Assembly (NCBI GenBank): GCA_038119905.1
Contig: JAYOKQ010000001.1
Span: 1-64,000 of the forward strand
Reading direction: 5' to 3'
DNA from: GCA-2693325 sp038119905
Lineage (GTDB): Bacteria; Latescibacterota; UBA2968; UBA8231
DNA length: 64,000 nt
A program made the translations under genes and the position numbers. Of the stretch, positions 35,404 through 44,625 are shown in pieces; the first letter of the stretch is position 1, and each line of letters begins with the position of its first letter. Under the pieces are notes generated by a model. The model was not told the origin of the DNA. It searched no databases and was given only the letters and a program-made list of their open reading frames with translations.

Positions 35404-35700
35404 ATGTCGAATAAAACTTCGGGCGAAGAAGGCGGAGAAGAGGAAGGAACAGATTTTTCCTTTGATCCCGGTTCGCAGATTGAACTAGAGTTGGAAGAGA
35501 CCTGCTGCGTTACGGGAGAGCCCGTCACTTCGGGTTTTTGTCGCTTTCCCGACTACGTGAGTGGCACGCTGATGGTCATGTCCAAAAAGGCCATGATCAA
35601 GCACCTGCGCACCAGCACGACCATCCAAGTATTCAAAGAAATACTGGTCAAGCGGCACGGTAAGGCCATCCTCGAAGAGGATTATTACGCCAACTTCTAA
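35404..35700 (+). CDS. Small acidic protein of unknown function
   Basis: A 98-residue protein that I do not recognise. The first 35 residues are Glu-rich and probably disordered. The middle holds ETCCVTGEPVTSGFC with three cysteines, possibly a metal or redox site. The rest is predicted mixed alpha/beta, ending ILEEDYYANF. A strong TAGGAG lies seven bases before the ATG and a perfect terminator follows, so it is very likely translated. No transmembrane segment or signal is seen. Confidence 0.6.
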   Translation: MSNKTSGEEGGEEEGTDFSFDPGSQIELELEETCCVTGEPVTSGFCRFPDYVSGTLMVMSKKAMIKHLRTSTTIQVFKEILVKRHGKAILEEDYYANF

Positions 35701-35710
35701 GTCGATTTAT

Positions 35711-35758
35711 CAAACAAAAAAAGCGGGACTGCCTTTGCAGTCCCGCTTTTTTTGTTTG
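35711..35758. terminator. Bidirectional intrinsic terminator
   Basis: A perfect 22-bp inverted repeat has the core GCGGGACTGC (35723-35732), a CTTT loop and GCAGTCCCGC (35737-35746). Seven A lie before it and seven T after, so it works in both directions. It separates the small acidic protein gene from the convergent thioredoxin-like gene. Confidence 0.92.
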
Positions 35759-35766
35759 TCGCGCGC

Positions 35767-36348
35767 TCAAGATTGCGAAAGCAGTGCCTCTATATCTTCG
35801 CTTAGCGCCCCGCGCGGATTGATCTTGCCCTTACTGTCTCTCGGCACGCCAATGTGCTCTTTATAAACGCGCCCGTCGCGATCAATGATGAAGGTCATCG
35901 GAACAGCCATTGAAGACAGGTTGCGGCGAAAAAATTGACGGACCAAATCGCCGCGTCCGTCATGGACTATCGTATAGTTAATCTCATAGCGATCGATAAA
36001 TTTGCTCAGCAGAGGCCGCACCTGTTCTGCAGGCCCCTGATCGAGCGAGACGCCGATAATAGCGACCTGATCGGGATCGTAGTCGTCGCGCATCTTAACT
36101 AAATCGGGAATTTCATAGCGACAGGGCCCACACCACGTAGCCCAGAAGTTGAGCAGGACGACGCGCCCTTTGTAGTCGCGCAGATCGACTATCGCGCCCT
36201 CGTGATCACCTATTTCATAGTGCGCTGTCGGCGGGAAGACGACCTCGCCGCTGCCGCGTTCGGCCACGTTGGCTTCTTCGCCTCCACAGCCCCAACTCAC
36301 ACAGCAAAGCAGCGCGCCGATCCACCCTATTTTCTTAAACAAACCCAT
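35767..36348 (-). CDS. TlpA/ResA-like thioredoxin-family protein
   Basis: A 193-residue exported thiol-disulfide protein. After a signal (about 1-21, with Cys residues at 15, 16 and 21; SWGC is only a weak lipobox) comes a short linker and a thioredoxin fold of the TlpA/AhpC type. The active site WCGPC lies in LLNFWATWCGPCRYEIPDL, and the cis-Pro loop in MAVPMTFIIDRDG. It probably reduces periplasmic disulfides, for example in cytochrome maturation. ATG at 36348 follows AGGAGG closely; GTG at 36366 is an alternative. Confidence 0.85.
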   Translation of the reverse strand: MGLFKKIGWIGALLCCVSWGCGGEEANVAERGSGEVVFPPTAHYEIGDHEGAIVDLRDYKGRVVLLNFWATWCGPCRYEIPDLVKMRDDYDPDQVAIIGVSLDQGPAEQVRPLLSKFIDRYEINYTIVHDGRGDLVRQFFRRNLSSMAVPMTFIIDRDGRVYKEHIGVPRDSKGKINPRGALSEDIEALLSQS

Positions 36349-36419
36349 ATCCTCCTGGAATTTCACAGCCGGATTCGGAATATAGAACGCACCCCGAACC
36401 TGTCAACGACGCGCAGAGC

Positions 36420-39400
36420 CTAAGCGCGATGTCGCCAACGCTCTTCGCGCACTTGCACCGTCGGCGGCTGAATTTGCGCCGTCAGCGACGTGCGCGACGT
36501 GCCGAGAATCTCGTCAAATCCTTGCAGCAACTCGTCGCAGGGATTGACGCGAACAGAGCGCGAGCGAATCACCGCATCTTTTTCGCCCCCGTTCTTTACG
36601 TGGAGCAACAGTTCGCAATCACCTTCAAAGCGACTGCAGTGCGCCTTTAAATCTTCGAGCAGGGATGCGTCGACTTCTTCGTAGAGAAGCTGCACATTGA
36701 CCGCCTTTGTCAGCTTTTCGCGTATTCCTTCAAGCGGCATGGCCTTTTCTGCCTGCAGGCTCAACCGGCCGTTGCGCTCGGAGACGCGCCCCTCGACCAT
36801 AATGACGGAATCCTCTTCTAAGAGCGACTCAAAGCTGGCAAACGCCTCGGAAAAAAACGCGACGTCGCCCTTGCTTCCCATGTCCTCTAGCGTGACGAAA
36901 GCAAAGGCCTGGCCGCGCTTGTCGTAGAGTTTTCGCACCTGCGATACCAAACCACCGACGCGCATCGAATAGCCATCGCGCTGGTTTTCCATTTCACTCA
37001 GCGGCGTGGCAAAACTCCTTAGATCGCGGACGTAGGCTTTGAGCGGGTGGCTCGACACGTAAAATCCGAGCAGTTCGCGCTCCTTGGCCAACATCTCGCG
37101 TTCGGTCCAGGCCTCCACTTCGGGTAGTTCGTGCTGTTCCAATTCAACCGCAGCACCCGCGCTATCGTCGCTGCCGCCAAACAGACTAATCTGCCCCTTC
37201 TCGCGCTGCTCTTGCGCTTTTTGCGCCACGCGCAGCGCCAGGTCGAGTGCTTCCAACTTCTGCGCGCGATGGCCTTCCACGCCGTCTAGGGCTCCGGCAG
37301 AAATGAGGCTTTCGATCACGCGCCGGTTGACGGACTTCAAATCTATGCGCTCACAAAACTCGAATAGCGTAGCGTAGGCCCCCTCCTGCACGCGGGTGTC
37401 GACGATGCTCTGCACCGCGCCTTCACCGACGTTCTTAATGGCGGCCATTCCATAGCGAATGCCCTCGTCAGTCGGCGTAAAGTAGAGCGTGCTTTCATTG
37501 ACGTCGGGCGGCAGCACCGGAATCCCCATGCGACGACAATCGTCGAGGAGAATCGTTATGCGCTCGGTATTGTTGCGGTCCATCGTCAAACTAGCCGACA
37601 TGTATTCCTTCGGGTAGTTAGCCTTTAAATAGGCATTCTTGTAGGCAACTTCCGAATAGCACGCAGCGTGCGACTTGTTGAATGCATACCCGGCAAAGAC
37701 CTCAATATCGGCAAATAGCTTTTCGGCGATTTTCTTGTCGACGCCGTTTTCCACGCAGCCACCGACAAAGTCCTTTTTCATTTTGGCCATTTCTTCGGGT
37801 TTTTTCTTACCCATGGCCTTGCGCAGGATATCGGCCTGGCCCATGCTGAATCCAGCCAAGTCGCGCGCAATGCGCATAACCTGTTCCTGGTACACCATGA
37901 TGCCGTATGTCGCTTCGAGAATCGGTTCCAATTTGGGATGGTCGTATACCACTTCTATCTCGCCGTGCTTACGACCGATAAATGTGGGGATATTTTCCAT
38001 CGGCCCGGGTCGGTAGAGCGCGTTCATAGCAATGATATCTTCTATGTTATCCGGCTTGAGCTTGCTCAGATACTCGCGCATACCGCCCGATTCAAACTGG
38101 AAAACGCCGATTGTTTCGCCGCGGCCAAACAGTTCGAACGTCGGCCGATCCTCCCATGATATTGCGTCCAAATCAAACGCGGGCTCATGCAGGCGAATCA
38201 GGCGCGCCGCCTCGTCCATCAGCGATAGTTCCTTTAGACCGAGAAAGTCCATTTTCAACAGGCCGACTTCTTCACAGGTCGGACCGTCAAACTGCGTCGT
38301 CACGCGCCCGTCTTTGGGCGCCTTGTAGAGGGGCACGTAATCGGTCAGATCAGAGGGCGCAATAATCACCGCACAGGCGTGAACAGACGCATGCCGCGCC
38401 AGGCCTTCCAGACGGCGGGCGTAATCAATCAACTGCCCTTTCTCGTCGCGCGACTCGGCCATCTGCTGCAGTTCGGGCACGCGATCAATCGCCTTGTCGA
38501 GCGTCATCTTAAGTTCAGCAGGCACCAGTTTGGCAATGCGGTCCACCTCGCCAAAGGGCATGCCCAGCACGCGTCCGACGTCGCGCACAACGGCCTTAGC
38601 TCCCATCGTGCCAAAGGTGATGACCTGCGACACGTTGTTCTCACCGTACTTATCGACGACGTATTTAAGCACCTTGTCGCGATCGACATCGGCAAAATCA
38701 ATATCGATATCCGGCATGGAGATGCGCTCGGGATTGAGAAAGCGCTCGAAGAGTAGATCGTATTTAATCGGATCGGTATCCGTTATACCCAAGCAATACG
38801 AGACGAGGCTTCCAGCCGCTGAACCGCGGCCAGGACCGACCGATATACCGCTTTGTCGAGCGTAGTTAACAAAGTCCCAAACGATGAGGAAGTAGCCGGA
38901 GAAGCCCATCTTGGTGATCACGTCGAGCTCGTAGTCCAAGCGCTCACTGACCTCCGGCTCAATGGCGCCGTAGCGTTTCTCCAACCCCTCTTTAGCCAGA
39001 TTGACCAGATAGCCTTCGCTGCTATCGTGCCCTTGCGGTATCGGGAATTCCGGCATGTGCATCGTGCCGAACTCGAGTTCCACGTTGCACTTTTCGGCGA
39101 TCTCTAGCGTGCGTTCGGTTGCATCGGGCAGGTCGCTAAAGAGAGAATACATTTCATCGGGCGACTTCATGTACAGGCCTTCGGGATAGCACATGCGATT
39201 ATCGTCGCCAATGTTTTTACCAGTCTGGATACAAATCAGCGCATCGTGCGCTGCGTGATCGTCCGCGCGCAAAAAGTGGAAATCGTTGGTAGCGACCAGC
39301 GGCACGCCAAGCTTCTTGTGCAGGCGCAGCAGTCCGTCGTTGACTTTCTCCTCTATATCTATGCCGTGACGCTGGATCTCCAGGTAGTAGTCATCGCCGA

Positions 39401-39908
39401 AAATCTCCATAAACTCGCGCGCCACTTTTTCCGCTTCACCGACCCCCTCGCGCTGAATCATATGGGGCACTTCGCCGCCGACGCAGGCCGACAGGCAGAT
39501 AAGGCCCTCGCTGTATTCGCGCAGCAGTTCCTTATCAACGCGCGGGTTATAGTAATAGCCTTCGGTGTACCCTTTGGAAACCAGTTTGGTAAGATTGCGA
39601 TAGCCGGTGGCATTTTTGGCCAAAAGAACTAAGTGGTTGGAGGCGTGTGCCAACCCGCGCGCCGCCTTGCGCAAATGCCGGCTCTCAATGGCGACGTAGA
39701 CCTCGCAGCCGATGATCGGCTTGATACCGGCCTCTTTGCAGGCCTTGTAGTGCTCAATAACCCCAAAGAGATTGCCGTGATCAGTGACGGCCATAGCCGG
39801 CATGCCCAGTTCAGCCGCCGCCGCCGCCATCTCCCTAATTTTGCAGCCGCCATCGAGCAAGCTGTACTCGCTGTGACCGTGCAGATGCACAAAACCAGCC
39901 GAAGCCAT
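36420..39908 (-). CDS. dnaE: DNA polymerase III subunit alpha
   Basis: An 1162-residue C-family replicative polymerase. The N-terminal PHP domain starts FVHLHGHSEYSLLDGGCKI. The palm has GPGRGSAAGSLVSYCLGIT and PDIDIDFADVDRDKVL with catalytic Asp residues. The fingers include YQEQVMRIARDLAGFSMG and AGYAFNKSHAACYS. The OB-fold region follows near 990-1080. The length and absence of an exonuclease insert mark DnaE1, not PolC. ATG at 39908 has GGAGG six bases upstream; the frame extends 12 codons beyond it without a ribosome site. Confidence 0.95.
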   Translation of the reverse strand: MASAGFVHLHGHSEYSLLDGGCKIREMAAAAAELGMPAMAVTDHGNLFGVIEHYKACKEAGIKPIIGCEVYVAIESRHLRKAARGLAHASNHLVLLAKNATGYRNLTKLVSKGYTEGYYYNPRVDKELLREYSEGLICLSACVGGEVPHMIQREGVGEAEKVAREFMEIFGDDYYLEIQRHGIDIEEKVNDGLLRLHKKLGVPLVATNDFHFLRADDHAAHDALICIQTGKNIGDDNRMCYPEGLYMKSPDEMYSLFSDLPDATERTLEIAEKCNVELEFGTMHMPEFPIPQGHDSSEGYLVNLAKEGLEKRYGAIEPEVSERLDYELDVITKMGFSGYFLIVWDFVNYARQSGISVGPGRGSAAGSLVSYCLGITDTDPIKYDLLFERFLNPERISMPDIDIDFADVDRDKVLKYVVDKYGENNVSQVITFGTMGAKAVVRDVGRVLGMPFGEVDRIAKLVPAELKMTLDKAIDRVPELQQMAESRDEKGQLIDYARRLEGLARHASVHACAVIIAPSDLTDYVPLYKAPKDGRVTTQFDGPTCEEVGLLKMDFLGLKELSLMDEAARLIRLHEPAFDLDAISWEDRPTFELFGRGETIGVFQFESGGMREYLSKLKPDNIEDIIAMNALYRPGPMENIPTFIGRKHGEIEVVYDHPKLEPILEATYGIMVYQEQVMRIARDLAGFSMGQADILRKAMGKKKPEEMAKMKKDFVGGCVENGVDKKIAEKLFADIEVFAGYAFNKSHAACYSEVAYKNAYLKANYPKEYMSASLTMDRNNTERITILLDDCRRMGIPVLPPDVNESTLYFTPTDEGIRYGMAAIKNVGEGAVQSIVDTRVQEGAYATLFEFCERIDLKSVNRRVIESLISAGALDGVEGHRAQKLEALDLALRVAQKAQEQREKGQISLFGGSDDSAGAAVELEQHELPEVEAWTEREMLAKERELLGFYVSSHPLKAYVRDLRSFATPLSEMENQRDGYSMRVGGLVSQVRKLYDKRGQAFAFVTLEDMGSKGDVAFFSEAFASFESLLEEDSVIMVEGRVSERNGRLSLQAEKAMPLEGIREKLTKAVNVQLLYEEVDASLLEDLKAHCSRFEGDCELLLHVKNGGEKDAVIRSRSVRVNPCDELLQGFDEILGTSRTSLTAQIQPPTVQVREERWRHRA

Positions 39909-40342
39909 ACAACACCTCCAAAGAGTCCGAAACGACGGCCGCACTGCGGACCGTCAAAGCGCGATATCAGTGCAGATTGACGACAAAAACCAGCCGACGT
40001 GCGACCGGATAGAGAGGGGGAGTTTGCTCGTGCGCACAACCATCACAGCCCATACAGGGCGTAACGGGTCCAAACATAGAGAATCGAAAATGGGCTGTCA
40101 ATCAGTCCATATGCCGCTTTAGAGGCCAAAATAAAAAGCAACTTAAGTAACTATATAACATACACTTATATCGCATTAGATATAATTCCCACAATGAAGT
40201 CCGATTCTCCTTGGAGCTTGTTTTTTTAGGTGGTTACGACGCATATAGCAGACCATATGAAAGTGCGTAGAGCGCAAGAGCGATATGCTGGCAGGCGCGG
40301 CGTAACTGACATATATTGAATGGGTTACTACACAGAGGGAAT
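39909..40342. other. Divergent intergenic region dnaE / wecB
   Basis: A 434-base gap without a convincing gene. From about 40085 to 40190 it is much more AT-rich than the surroundings and contains a TATAAT at 40181-40186 without a matching -35. It should carry the promoters for dnaE and for wecB. No RNA gene was recognised. Confidence 0.45.
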
Positions 40343-41461
40343 ATGAGCAAAAAAATCATTGTCGTTGCCGGCGCACGCCCCAATTTTATGAAGGTTGCAC
40401 CTATATTAGCCGAATTGCGCCGCTATCCGCAGGAATTTGAACCGCTCTTAGCGCATACCGGCCAGCACTACGACTACCAGATGTCCGAAGTTTTTTTCAA
40501 TGAATTAGAGCTGGCCCCGCCCGACATCTATCTCGATGCCGTCCGCGCCCATCCCAACCAGCAAACCGCCGATATCATCGCCAAGTTCGACGAGGTACTG
40601 GAGCGCGAAATGCCCGATTTAGTCCTCGTCGTCGGCGATGTTACCTCGACCGACTCCTGCGCTATAGCCGCCAGCAAACGCGATGTGGCGCTGGCCCACG
40701 TTGAAGCGGGACTGCGCAGCCGCGATCGCCGCATGCCGGAAGAGCGTACTCGACTCGTCACGGACGCGCTCTCCGATTTACTTTTTACCTATTCAGACGA
40801 TGCCGATGCCAACTTGCGCGCCGAACATGTGCCGGACGCCTGTATCTTCCAAACGGGCAACGTCATGATCGATACCCTCTTTCGCTTTCGCGAAAAAGCC
40901 GCGCATTCGAATATCCTCAGCGAGGTAGGCGTCCATCCCAAAGCCTACGTGCTAGCGACGATGCATCGGCCTTCCAACGTCGACGATCCGCAGGCCTTAG
41001 CCGGTCTGTTAGGCGCCTTTGCCGAGATCGGCGAGGAAATCGACATCGTCTTCCAACTCCATCCGCGCACCAAAGATCGCATAGAGCGCTTTGGACTCAA
41101 CGACGCGCTCAACGCCATTCCCAACGTGCACCTAATTGGCCCCCAGGGCTACTTGGATATTGTAAAGCTGCAGGAAAATGCGCGCCTAGCGCTAACCGAT
41201 TCGGCCGGCATCGCCGAGGAGACCACCGCTCTCCAAGTGCCCTGTCTCACGCTGCGCGAAAACACCGAGCGCCCGGTGACCATAGACCAAGGCAGCAACC
41301 AGCTCGTCGGCTGTCAGCCGCAGCGGGTCGTAGAGAGCGCACGCGCCGCCCTGGCCGATCAGCGCACGTCCTACCCAGTCCCACCGGGGTGGGACGGCAA
41401 AAGCGCCGAGCGACTGGTCGACGTGCTTAAGCGCGACATCACCCGACGCCTCAGCTACTAG
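40343..41461 (+). CDS. wecB: UDP-N-acetylglucosamine 2-epimerase (non-hydrolysing)
   Basis: A 372-residue GT-B-fold epimerase making UDP-ManNAc for surface polysaccharides. Motifs include VVAGARPNFMKVAP, HTGQHYDYQMS, LVVGDVTST, LAHVEAGLRS, EERTRLVTDALSD, ATMHRPSNVDD, HPRTKDRIE and LTDSAGIAEETTAL. ATG at 40343 has AGAGG just upstream; an in-frame TTG at 40316 lacks one. It is 34 bases before the DUF6807 gene on the same strand. Confidence 0.93.
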   Translation: MSKKIIVVAGARPNFMKVAPILAELRRYPQEFEPLLAHTGQHYDYQMSEVFFNELELAPPDIYLDAVRAHPNQQTADIIAKFDEVLEREMPDLVLVVGDVTSTDSCAIAASKRDVALAHVEAGLRSRDRRMPEERTRLVTDALSDLLFTYSDDADANLRAEHVPDACIFQTGNVMIDTLFRFREKAAHSNILSEVGVHPKAYVLATMHRPSNVDDPQALAGLLGAFAEIGEEIDIVFQLHPRTKDRIERFGLNDALNAIPNVHLIGPQGYLDIVKLQENARLALTDSAGIAEETTALQVPCLTLRENTERPVTIDQGSNQLVGCQPQRVVESARAALADQRTSYPVPPGWDGKSAERLVDVLKRDITRRLSY

Positions 41462-41495
41462 GCCGCTAGCGGCCCACCACCAATGGATAGACCCC

Positions 41496-42359
41496 ATGAA
41501 CGAACTATCTCTGCACAAAAATTTACTCGGCTTTGAAATACACTATGGCGATGAGCGCCCGCTCGCCCTGTATCGAGCCGTCGAGGAACTGCCGCGCAGC
41601 GACGCGCCCAAACCCTGCTTTGCTCCAATCTACACGCCCTCTGGCACGCTGGTGACGGAGTACCGACCGGCCGATCACACCTGGCACACGGGACTCTATT
41701 TTGGGTGGGTCCACGCCAACGCCGCTAATTTGTGGGGCGGCCCGTGGTATATACCCGAGAGCAAAAAATACGAACACGTGCCCGACACGCACGGCGTGCA
41801 GCGGCACGATGCATTTACCCATTTCTCTGCGGCAGACGGCGTCCAGGTGCAGGAGACCCTGTCGTGGCTGGATGCCAACGATGTCCCCTTTGCCAGCGAG
41901 GAGCGGACGTACCAAATCGAATCCGTCGACGGCGGCACGCGCTGGCATATTCGCACACAGATCGCGCCCACAGGTAGTCCCCTAGTGCTGGGTGCGAGTC
42001 GCGCGGCCCGCTACAGCGGCCTAGAGCTGCGCATGGGTCCGCCCTTTGCCGATGCCCATCACTACGACAGCGAAGGACGCAGCGAGCATGAACGCATTAT
42101 GGGACAGCGCGCCCGCTGGGTTGCAGCCCGCGGCGCCGCGGGTGGGTGCGTTGCGATGATGGATCATCCGGACAATCCACGCCACCCCGTAACCTGGTTT
42201 GCCCGGAAAAACCTCCTCGGAGCCGGCTTGCTAATGGAAGAAGACCTCACGGTAGAAGTGGGTGACTGCTTGAGTCTGTCCTACGCTTTTTTCGTTTTCG
42301 ACGCCGACCCTGGGGCCGATTGCTGGGAGCAACACTACGCGGCTTTCTCAGCCGTGTAG
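41496..42359 (+). CDS. DUF6807 (PmoA-like) family protein
   Basis: A 287-residue beta-rich protein of the family labelled PmoA/DUF6807, common in polysaccharide-degrading candidate phyla and Planctomycetes. Hallmarks are CFAPIYTPSGTLVTEYRPAD followed by HTWHTGLYFGW, a later SGLELR and DHPDNPRHPVTWFAR. Despite the label it is not a subunit of methane monooxygenase. No export signal is visible. The biochemical role is unknown. It follows wecB closely and ends 123 bases before the TetR promoter. Confidence 0.75.
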   Translation: MNELSLHKNLLGFEIHYGDERPLALYRAVEELPRSDAPKPCFAPIYTPSGTLVTEYRPADHTWHTGLYFGWVHANAANLWGGPWYIPESKKYEHVPDTHGVQRHDAFTHFSAADGVQVQETLSWLDANDVPFASEERTYQIESVDGGTRWHIRTQIAPTGSPLVLGASRAARYSGLELRMGPPFADAHHYDSEGRSEHERIMGQRARWVAARGAAGGCVAMMDHPDNPRHPVTWFARKNLLGAGLLMEEDLTVEVGDCLSLSYAFFVFDADPGADCWEQHYAAFSAV

Positions 42360-42438
42360 AACATACCTGCGATCGCTTGACATCCGCAGCGAACCCGATA
42401 CAATCAGCTCGATTTAGAAAATAGAGATCCACTGTCTG

Positions 42439-42466
42439 TTGACGGTGGGTATTATTAGCATATATT
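42439..42466 (+). promoter_or_regulatory. Sigma-70-type promoter of the efflux operon
   Basis: TTGACG (42439-42444) and TATATT (42461-42466) are 16 bases apart, directly before the TetR operator and gene. This is one of the best promoter matches in the window and presumably drives the whole TetR-NodT-MFP-RND operon. Confidence 0.6.
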
Positions 42467-42483
42467 TCAAACATACGTTTGAA
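42466..42483. promoter_or_regulatory. Probable TetR operator
   Basis: TTCAAAC (42466-42472), four bases ATAC, then GTTTGAA (42477-42483) form a perfect inverted repeat. It begins on the last base of the -10 and covers the expected transcription start. A dimeric TetR repressor bound here would block its own operon. Confidence 0.6.
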
Positions 42484-42494
42484 TGAGATCGTAT

Positions 42495-43184
42495 ATGAAC
42501 CAGCCAACCGCCGTCCCAAGTTCAGCCCCTAACGGAGACGAACCGTCAGCAGCTACCCGCGATCGCCTGCTCGACGTAGCCGAACGCCTCTTTGCTCAAC
42601 GCGGCATTGATGCGACCTCTCTGCGCGCCATCACGACCGCGGCCGAAGCTAATTTAGCGTCCGTTAACTACCATTTTGGATCCAAGGATGCTCTCTTTCT
42701 CGAGGTCTTGGCCCGGCGCATCGCACCAATCAATGCCGAGCGCTTGCGCCTCCTGTCCGAGGCCGAAAAACAAGCCGGGGGTATCCCGCCGCTCGAATCC
42801 ATTCTAAATGCATTTTTTGCGCCAGCCCTCTCTCTGTACGCACAAAAAGACGAGGATGGCAAAAGCATCATGTCTCTGATGGGACGCCTGTATACCGAAC
42901 CGCGCGCCGACGAGCTCAAAAAGATGTTTTTTAGCCAGCTGCGCGAAGTGCTGCAGCGATTTATCCCCGCACTCAAGCGCGCCCTACCCGAGCTCGAGCA
43001 GAGCGAGATCATCTGGCGCTTCTTCTTTGTCGTCGGCTCGATGGCCCATCTGATGAGCGCCGGGGATGTGCTCAGCTTCGCATCCAATGGCCTCTGTACC
43101 GTCGAGGACAATGAGAAGAGCCTGCAGCATCTAATCGCCTTTAGCGCGGCGGGGCTAAGAGCCCCGCCGACTGAACCCGTCTAA
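42495..43184 (+). CDS. TetR family transcriptional regulator
   Basis: A 229-residue repressor. The N-terminal helix-turn-helix is intact: RDRLLDVAERLFAQRGIDA, then TSLRAITTAAEANLASVNYH and FGSKDALFLEVLARR. The ligand domain is of the type found with RND efflux systems. ATG at 42495 is preferred because the ATG at 42483 lies on the operator and would leave almost no leader. It is co-transcribed with the efflux genes, with the stop one base before the next ATG. Autoregulation is inferred from the operator. Confidence 0.88.
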   Translation: MNQPTAVPSSAPNGDEPSAATRDRLLDVAERLFAQRGIDATSLRAITTAAEANLASVNYHFGSKDALFLEVLARRIAPINAERLRLLSEAEKQAGGIPPLESILNAFFAPALSLYAQKDEDGKSIMSLMGRLYTEPRADELKKMFFSQLREVLQRFIPALKRALPELEQSEIIWRFFFVVGSMAHLMSAGDVLSFASNGLCTVEDNEKSLQHLIAFSAAGLRAPPTEPV

Positions 43185-43185
43185 T

Positions 43186-44625
43186 ATGACTGAAAGAAAT
43201 GGAATGAAGTGGATGGTTTTGGGCATTTCTGCGGCACTGAGTGCCTGCGCCTCAGCGCCCACGGTACAGCATCCTCCGATCGATGCGAAAGTGCCGACCG
43301 AGTGGTCGCCAAGTAGTGCGCCCCCCCCGGCAGACTGGTGGACCCAGCTGGGCGATGCGCGCCTAGACAGCCTAATCGCTAGCGCGCTGCGCGACAACTT
43401 TGACCTGCAGGCCGCCGCAGGACGCCTGGCGCAAGCCCAAGCACAGGCGCGCATTGCCGGCGCATCGCAGCAACCGAGTATCGGCATCAGCGGATCGGGC
43501 GCCCGGCGCAAGCAAAACTTTGTCGGCTTTCCCATTCCCGGCAGCCAAGGCCAGGTACTCAGCACGACGACCAATAGCTACGGCATCAGCTTAAGTTCGA
43601 GCTGGGAACTCGACCTATGGGGCGGCCTGCGCGCCGGCACGCGCGCCGCTTTGGCCGATGCCCAAGCCGTCCAGGCTGAATTTTACGGAGCGCAGCTGTC
43701 GCTGGCCGCACAAACGGCCCGCGCCTATTTTGCCGCCGTCGAAGCCAAACGCCAAGTCGCACTCGCCGATGCTACGGTCGACAACTACCGTCTCTCAAAC
43801 GAGCAGATCGACAGCCGCTACCAGCGCGGGTTGAGCTCTTCGCTCGAGCTACGGCTAGGGCGGGCCAACCTAGCCGCTGCCGAGGCGACGCTCGAACAGC
43901 GACGCCAGCAGCTCGATCGTAGCCGTCGTCAGCTAGAGCTGCTTATAGGACGCTACCCCAGCGGTCACATTGACACCGGCGACCAGTTGCCGAGCCTAGT
44001 CGACTCCGTGCCGGCCGGCCTGCCCGCCGAACTCGTGGGCAGACGTCCCGACCTCATGGCCGCAGAGCGCCGGCTCGCAGCAGCTGACAATCGCCTGCGG
44101 CAGGCGCGGCGCCAGCTCCTGCCGCGCATCAGCCTAACGGCCTCTACCGGCACGTCTTCCAACGAATTAACCAACTTACTCAACGGCGACTTTTCCGTGT
44201 GGAATCTGCTCGCCAATATCAGCCAACCCATCCTGCAGGGAGGACGCCTGCGGGCCGGAATCGAGCTGGCACAAGGCGGCGTAGACGGAGCGCGCGCGAC
44301 TTACGCACAGAGCGCCTTGCGCGCCTATGCCGAAGTGGAGCAATCCCTCAGTGGTGCCGCGTTTCTCTCTCGTCAAGAAGAAGCACTGCAGACGGCTACG
44401 ACCGAAGCCCAAGCCGCGCGCGCTCTCGCAGAAGAACGCTACGCCAAGGGCCTATCCGACTTGATTACACTACTCGATGCCCAGCGCCGCGCCTTTGACG
44501 CCGAGAGCCGACTGCTCTCCGTGCAGCGCCTCCGCCTTGATGCCCGCATCGATCTCTACCTAGCGCTGGGCGGCGGTTTTGCCGATGCGCCGCTCTCTTT
44601 TCAACCCGCGGAGACTACGCGATGA
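43186..44625 (+). CDS. NodT/TolC-type outer-membrane efflux lipoprotein
   Basis: A 479-residue outer-membrane channel of an RND pump. The signal peptide ends in the lipobox LSAC (Cys21), followed by WWTQLGDARLDSLIASAL. The two long coiled-coil repeats of the TolC fold (about 70-260 and 270-460) are Ala/Gln/Arg-rich, with RRPDLMAAERRLAAADNRL at the repeat junction. ATG at 43186 lies one base after the TetR stop; ATG at 43204 is an alternative. The stop overlaps the next ATG as ATGA. Confidence 0.9.
   Translation: MTERNGMKWMVLGISAALSACASAPTVQHPPIDAKVPTEWSPSSAPPPADWWTQLGDARLDSLIASALRDNFDLQAAAGRLAQAQAQARIAGASQQPSIGISGSGARRKQNFVGFPIPGSQGQVLSTTTNSYGISLSSSWELDLWGGLRAGTRAALADAQAVQAEFYGAQLSLAAQTARAYFAAVEAKRQVALADATVDNYRLSNEQIDSRYQRGLSSSLELRLGRANLAAAEATLEQRRQQLDRSRRQLELLIGRYPSGHIDTGDQLPSLVDSVPAGLPAELVGRRPDLMAAERRLAAADNRLRQARRQLLPRISLTASTGTSSNELTNLLNGDFSVWNLLANISQPILQGGRLRAGIELAQGGVDGARATYAQSALRAYAEVEQSLSGAAFLSRQEEALQTATTEAQAARALAEERYAKGLSDLITLLDAQRRAFDAESRLLSVQRLRLDARIDLYLALGGGFADAPLSFQPAETTR

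Noticed and set aside
41496..42359. Particulate methane monooxygenase subunit
   Set aside because: The family label PmoA is misleading: the protein has no membrane helices and lacks the features of the methane monooxygenase subunit.
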